Source: Candidatus Kapaibacterium sp. (GTDB taxonomy: Bacteria > Bacteroidota > Ignavibacteria > Kapaibacteriales > NICIL-2). Taken from it: a DNA stretch of 64,000 bases. The DNA is taken from positions 434,001 to 498,000 of the forward strand of contig BPHK01000001.1 of NCBI GenBank assembly GCA_026003495.1, written 5' to 3'. Position 1 is the first letter of the stretch. Every line of letters starts with the position of its first letter. Position numbers and translations under genes: made by a program. This document shows, piece by piece, positions 60,960-64,000 of the stretch. The notes beneath the pieces are model-generated. The model made no database searches. It was not told where the DNA came from and saw nothing but the letters and a program-made list of their open reading frames with translations.

Positions 60960-63803
60960 ATGGTCATCGTTCCGCTCGTTTCTGCTGTTGTGCTTACACT
61001 GGCCCCCTCAGATCAGCCACGCTGGGAGCGCTACGTTGAGGCTGCGCGTCCCTCGGCAATCGAGCGCAGCACCAGCATCCCGCCGGTCCTCCTTGCGCAG
61101 CGATTCTTCGAGACAGATTTCCTCAATGTCAATCTCATCGAGCCAGAGCAAGATAATTCCCCGATGCAGAACGAATCGAGTATTGCAGTCAACCCGCTCA
61201 ATCGGCGGCAGCTGATTGCATCGGCGGTAGATTATCGCTCCGGCCAATCAGCGTGGGTGTATGTTTCCAGCGACGGTGGTCGCTCGTGGCAGAACATCCT
61301 GCTGGGGAAGCCGAACATTCCGGGATTTACCGCTGGCAACGATCCGTCGGTCGCGTGGGGGCCTGATGGCACTGCATACGTTGTCTATGGCGGATTCAAT
61401 CGCTCCACGCCCCCAAGCGGTGAAAACGGCGTCTTCCTTGCCCGCTCGACCGATGGTGGGCGATCGTGGCAGGCGCACATTCCCATCATTCTCCACACCG
61501 GCACCATGACGGCTGATTCCACCTTCGAGGACAAGTACTACATCACGGTTGACCACGCGGGAAGCTCTCCCTACCGGGGCAGGCTCTACGTTCCGTGGAA
61601 GCGGGTCATTGATCGGGATTCTTCGACGCAGATTGTCGTCACCTGGTCCGACGACCGCGGTACGACGTGGCATCCGCCCGTTCGCGTTAGCCCTGTGCTG
61701 CCGGGAACGTCGCTTGATACAACCTTTGGGCAGAGTTTCCCCTTGGCAGCGACCGGACCAAATGGGGAAGTCTATGTGGTCTGGAATTCCGGCACGCAGC
61801 GCGGCATTGGCTTTGCCCGCTCGACTGATGGCGGGCGCTCGTGGTCAGAGCCGCGCATTGTGCACACCTACCAGTGGATAGGCGAGACGAAGTTCACCGG
61901 CACGCAGTACAACCACACGCTCAAAGGCGGCACACGTGCGGAAACGTACCCTGTGCTTGTGGTGGATACCGTCACCGGTTCGCCGCGTCGTGGCTGGCTC
62001 TACCTCGCGTGGGCTGCCGATCGGGTTCCGAACGTGTACTTTTCCCGCTCGACTGATGGCGGGCGTACGTGGTCAACGCCGAGCATTGTCCACCGCGATA
62101 CCAGCCGAGATCAATTCTGGCAGTGGCTTGCACTCGATGGGACAACGGGGGACCTTGCGCTAATGTGGCTCGACAGTCGTGACGATCCCGATAACCGTTA
62201 CTCGCGTGTGTACGTTGCCTATTCCAGCGATGGCGGCGATACGTGGTGGGAGCGTCCCGTCAGCGATACCGCGTTCGATATTCGGCGCAACCCCTTCGTT
62301 GGTGGAGGTCTTTCGGGGGTGTTTGCCGGTGACTACAATGGCTGTGCCTTCTTCGATGGCACTATCTACCCCTCGAGCGTTGATATGCGGAATGCCGAGC
62401 AGAACATCTTCGATAGCGATGTGTACTCTGCGCCCATCGCAGTGCGAGCGCCTGCTCCGGTCCGGAACTTTCGCGCAACAACAGTCGCCGACGATCCCCG
62501 ACGTATCGAGCTTTCGTGGCAACCGCCGGTGGAGCGGAGCTTTGGGCAGCCTCTCAACCCGAACGAATATCGGATCATCCTCCTGCGCAACGATTCGCTC
62601 ATCGCGACGCTCCCCGGAGGCACTGCTACGTACACGGACCGCGACTTGCCGCCCTACACGGTACATCGCTATACCGCAATCACCGTCGCAGGCAGCGATA
62701 GTTCTGCGCCCCGCTGGGCAACGGGGTACGCTGGCGGTGCACGCAAGCCCGCTGGAGCGACGATCCTTGAGGTCTGGAATGCCCGTCAACCGACGCTCGA
62801 CGCGACAGCCCGCATTCAACTGCCAGCGCGACGTGCCGATGGGATCACGCCGCTGGTCAATCTTGCGCGCGTTGCACTGCTGCTCGATGGCAGAGAGCAA
62901 ACGCTGGCCCCCTTGAGTCCTGGCGACACAGGTTCGATCGTGGATATTCCCTTCGCTGCGCCAGAGCGCGGCTATTGGCGAGTGCAAGTCTGCATCCTCG
63001 ATGCAGAAGGTAATCGAAGCGATACCAGCGCTGCATTTGTCGCATACATCGGGCCGGTGGAGGCACGCTATAGCGATGCCTTCGACGATGCGACGATGCG
63101 ACGGTACCGTGTCGGTGGCAGCTGGGCGCTGACTGATGAGTTTGCGTTTTCTCCTCCCCGCAGCTTGACGGAGTCACCCGGCCGCGTGTATGCGCCGAGC
63201 CAGCGAGATACACTCTTGCTGTTCCCCATCCGCGTCGAGCGCGATACACTGACGATTGCCTTCATGACGGCGGCGCTGGTCGAGGAGCGCGACAGTGCCA
63301 TAGTCGAAGTCAGTACCGATGGCGTCGTCTGGCAGCGGATCCTTTCACTGAATCGGTCGCTCTACCCAGAGTGGAGCGATGGCATCCGCAGTCCGGCTGA
63401 TTGGAAGCTGGCCACTGTGCGTGTTCCGGTGCCGTCGGCGCCGACGGACGTCTTGGTGCGCTTTCGCTTCCGTTCGAACCTCTCCGTTCAAGATGATGGG
63501 TGGTTCATTGATGATCTTGTGATCGAGGGTAGTTCGGAGTTGAGCGTCGAGTCGTCTGCTGCGAGCGTTATGCTTTATCCGAACCCGACGAGTGGGATTG
63601 TCTTTGTGCAGGATGTGCCCGAGGATGCTACTGTCGAGGTCTTCTCGCCGCTGGGAGAGCGCATTGCGCTACCGAACGTCGAGCGTGTTGGCTCTACACG
63701 CATACTCGACTTTGGTACGCTTGCACGAGGGGTGTACACCATTCGTCTTGTTATGCGCAGCAACGTTGAGGTGCTGCGATGTGTTCACCTTGGGCAGTGG
63801 TAG
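60960..63803 (+). CDS. Secreted BNR/sialidase-like T9SS protein
   Basis: 947 residues from ATG 60960. The N-terminus MVIVPLVSAVVLTLAPSD is signal-like but short. Asp-box repeats (YVSSDGGRSWQNI, ARSTDGGRSWQAH, ARSTDGGRSW, SRSTDGGRTW, YSSDGGDTWW) fill the first 470 residues. A Fn3-like domain (RIELSWQPP ... YTVHRYTAITVAG), a beta-sandwich (FDDATMRRYRVGGSW) and a type A sorting tail (VMLYPNPTSGIVFVQDVP ... ARGVYTIRLVMR) follow. The first 110 nt overlap no other gene but lie 109 nt from the start of divergent holA. Exo-sialidase activity is not implied, because the catalytic set was not found. Confidence 0.85.
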   Translation: MVIVPLVSAVVLTLAPSDQPRWERYVEAARPSAIERSTSIPPVLLAQRFFETDFLNVNLIEPEQDNSPMQNESSIAVNPLNRRQLIASAVDYRSGQSAWVYVSSDGGRSWQNILLGKPNIPGFTAGNDPSVAWGPDGTAYVVYGGFNRSTPPSGENGVFLARSTDGGRSWQAHIPIILHTGTMTADSTFEDKYYITVDHAGSSPYRGRLYVPWKRVIDRDSSTQIVVTWSDDRGTTWHPPVRVSPVLPGTSLDTTFGQSFPLAATGPNGEVYVVWNSGTQRGIGFARSTDGGRSWSEPRIVHTYQWIGETKFTGTQYNHTLKGGTRAETYPVLVVDTVTGSPRRGWLYLAWAADRVPNVYFSRSTDGGRTWSTPSIVHRDTSRDQFWQWLALDGTTGDLALMWLDSRDDPDNRYSRVYVAYSSDGGDTWWERPVSDTAFDIRRNPFVGGGLSGVFAGDYNGCAFFDGTIYPSSVDMRNAEQNIFDSDVYSAPIAVRAPAPVRNFRATTVADDPRRIELSWQPPVERSFGQPLNPNEYRIILLRNDSLIATLPGGTATYTDRDLPPYTVHRYTAITVAGSDSSAPRWATGYAGGARKPAGATILEVWNARQPTLDATARIQLPARRADGITPLVNLARVALLLDGREQTLAPLSPGDTGSIVDIPFAAPERGYWRVQVCILDAEGNRSDTSAAFVAYIGPVEARYSDAFDDATMRRYRVGGSWALTDEFAFSPPRSLTESPGRVYAPSQRDTLLLFPIRVERDTLTIAFMTAALVEERDSAIVEVSTDGVVWQRILSLNRSLYPEWSDGIRSPADWKLATVRVPVPSAPTDVLVRFRFRSNLSVQDDGWFIDDLVIEGSSELSVESSAASVMLYPNPTSGIVFVQDVPEDATVEVFSPLGERIALPNVERVGSTRILDFGTLARGVYTIRLVMRSNVEVLRCVHLGQW

Positions 63804-63886
63804 CAGGAGGAGATGTTGCTGCGCTCGCCGGAATGCTTGGTAGTGCGGCGCAAATCACTGTAATCGAGGAGTTCAAGCCGAACGCG

Positions 63887-64000
63887 ATGATCGTGGAACG
63901 TTGCAGCGTGTGCAGACGGAGGAGTGCAGAAAGAGCTGCGTTTATTTTTGCCTGGGTAGTATCCACCCTGCTTGCACCGTGTGACACTGTTGGCAATCGC
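63887..64000 (+). CDS. Start of a putative lipoprotein, cut by the window edge
   Basis: From ATG 63887 the frame stays open to the last base. It begins MIVERCSVCRRRSAERAAFIFAWVVSTLLAPC: a basic N-region, a hydrophobic core and the lipobox LAPC. The same frame is open from an ATG at 63779, inside the end of the previous gene, and from ATG 63833, but these would give no signal peptide at the right place. The mature protein is outside the window. It follows the BNR gene after 83 nt. Confidence 0.4.
   Translation, partial: MIVERCSVCRRRSAERAAFIFAWVVSTLLAPCDTVGNR

Noticed and set aside
63751-63996. Minus-strand ORF near the right edge
   Set aside because: The complementary plus frame shows a better lipoprotein start, and the minus frame has no supporting motif.

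Overview
The window looks like chromosomal DNA of a GC-rich Gram-negative bacterium of the Bacteroidota/Chlorobiota (FCB) branch, for example a Kapabacteria/Ignavibacteria-like lineage (inference). The evidence is at least seven secreted proteins that end in a type IX secretion (Por/type A) sorting domain, a TonB receptor with a CarboxypepD_reg-like N-terminus, a serine-palmitoyltransferase-type enzyme, heptose/LPS genes and several small outer-membrane beta-barrel proteins. No phage, transposase, CRISPR or rRNA gene is visible. One tRNA-His is present.

Layout. 1-9 kb: the end of a DegP/HtrA protease, a secreted beta-propeller, an RsmB homologue without its catalytic cysteines, an outer-membrane protein, miaB, a GT9 heptosyltransferase, a short histidine-kinase-like remnant and the heptose-phosphate adenylyltransferase. 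9-16 kb: an outer-membrane protein, a TonB receptor with its TetR regulator, an SPT/KBL-family enzyme, a small barrel protein and a YgjP-type metalloprotein. 16-28 kb: a T9SS block with an OmpA-like protein, a frameshifted propeller/Ig-like protein, a small T9SS protein behind a sigma-54-type promoter, and a 1,792-residue adhesin-like protein with 15-residue beta-roll repeats, an S74 chaperone domain and a T9SS tail. 28-36 kb (minus strand): a broken peptidase-C39 ABC exporter, purA, a STAS protein, secF, secD, the heptose kinase and thyA. 36-41 kb (plus strand): formimidoylglutamase, phosphohexomutase, GT4, an HMA-AraC regulator and a DUF6544/6920-like protein. 41-52 kb: pyruvate kinase, a hydrolase, a DJ-1 protein, a DUF3109 protein, rpoN, addA, an ATP-grasp enzyme, smpB and tRNA-His. 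52-64 kb: a lipoprotein, an anti-sigma/beta-barrel fusion with its ECF sigma factor, then three secreted proteins of which two share a duplicated 176-bp leader and signal peptide, then holA, a BNR-repeat T9SS protein and the start of a lipoprotein.

How it fits together. Housekeeping genes sit between blocks of cell-surface genes. HldE is split into two separate genes 26 kb apart, and both belong to the ADP-heptose route that would supply the GT9 transferase. The strongest candidates for new biology are the giant repeat protein with its sigma-54-like promoter and internal 643-bp duplication, and the ECF sigma/anti-sigma-barrel pair facing a secreted Cys-rich protein whose leader cassette has been copied onto a second T9SS cargo gene. 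Three loci are damaged: the propeller gene at 17.8-21.4 kb, the C39 exporter at 27.7-29.4 kb and the kinase scrap at 7.85-8.1 kb.
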